From UBA3792 sp045576895 (lineage in GTDB: Bacteria; Bacillota; Clostridia; Christensenellales; CAG-138): a stretch of DNA of 13,636 nucleotides. Position 1 is the stretch's first letter; every line of letters begins with the position of its first letter. Below are positions 13,579 to 13,636 of the stretch, in pieces. Made by a program: the position numbers and the translations under genes. The DNA lies in NCBI GenBank assembly GCA_045576895.1, contig JAZNHI010000053.1, positions 1-13,636 on the forward strand. The letters run 5' to 3'. The notes below the pieces were generated by a model, which saw nothing but the letters and a program-made list of their open reading frames with translations, was not told the DNA's origin and made no database searches.

Positions 13579-13636
13579 ATGCCGAAACAGAGCAGCGAAA
13601 GGCTGTTCAAAGGGATGTACAAAGGGAGAGAGTTAT
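13579..13636 (+). CDS. Start of an unidentified gene, cut by the window edge
   Basis: An ATG at 13579 opens a frame (MPKQSSERLFKGMYKGREL...) that runs to the end of the window. AAAGGAG lies just before it but only one base from the ATG, closer than ideal; the in-frame ATG at 13615 is an alternative. The 19 visible residues are too few for identification. The A-rich leader differs from the GC-rich host genes, and the upstream hairpin and TGTCATTAAGTTAAGG sequence (13500-13515) suggest the left part of an insertion sequence, making a transposase one possibility. Confidence 0.4.
   Translation, partial: MPKQSSERLFKGMYKGREL

Overview
The window looks like chromosomal DNA of a GC-rich member of the Bacillota (Clostridia-like, probably gut-associated). 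The reasons are lipoprotein signal peptides of the MKR-(hydrophobic)-GC type, strong AGGAGG-type ribosome sites, sigma-A-like promoters, an ECF sigma factor with a single-pass Pro-rich membrane partner, and families typical of that group (Gx transporter, NusG domain II protein, DUF885 lipoprotein, TM1586-type nitroreductase). I cannot name a species. Most genes are GC-rich; an island at about 4410-5660 is clearly AT-rich.

Layout. (1) Positions 1-2656, plus strand: the 3' part of a phosphodiester glycosidase (NAGPA) domain gene, then three tightly overlapping genes: NusG domain II membrane protein, Gx/HepPP-synthase-component-I-like membrane protein, and ApbE flavin transferase lipoprotein. 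The trio resembles EetA-EetB-FmnB of flavin-based extracellular electron transfer. (2) 2709-3449, minus: an MTAP/PNP-family purine nucleoside phosphorylase with its own promoter, convergent with apbE across a shared hairpin terminator. (3) 3626-8501, minus: read in the direction of transcription, an ECF sigma factor, an overlapping 744-residue membrane protein with three repeated ectodomains (probable anti-sigma/sensor), then three small lipoprotein genes. Three copies of a palindromic REP-like element (73, 86 and 69 bp) lie after the anti-sigma gene and around the two AT-rich lipoprotein genes. (4) 8742-10601, plus: a large DUF885-family lipoprotein divergent from the sigma gene; its expected metal-binding motif appears lost. 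(5) 10620-12674, minus: a nitroreductase gene followed by a MATE efflux gene, 15 bases apart. (6) 12796-13464, plus: a HAD phosphatase, divergent from the nitroreductase, with a near-consensus promoter. (7) 13465-13636: a hairpin and the start of an unidentified gene, possibly the left end of a mobile element.

How the parts may work together (inference). Region 1 could make and place flavin-dependent redox components outside the membrane; the flavinylated acceptor and NADH dehydrogenase are not in the window. Region 3 is a cell-envelope sensing module in which the ECF factor probably autoregulates the operon. The clearest unexpected structure is the AT-rich pair of lipoprotein genes in which each gene is bracketed by a copy of the same palindromic element, one copy supplying the stop codon of the gene beside it. 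No tRNA, rRNA, CRISPR array or riboswitch was recognised. No gene-free stretch exceeds 300 bases.
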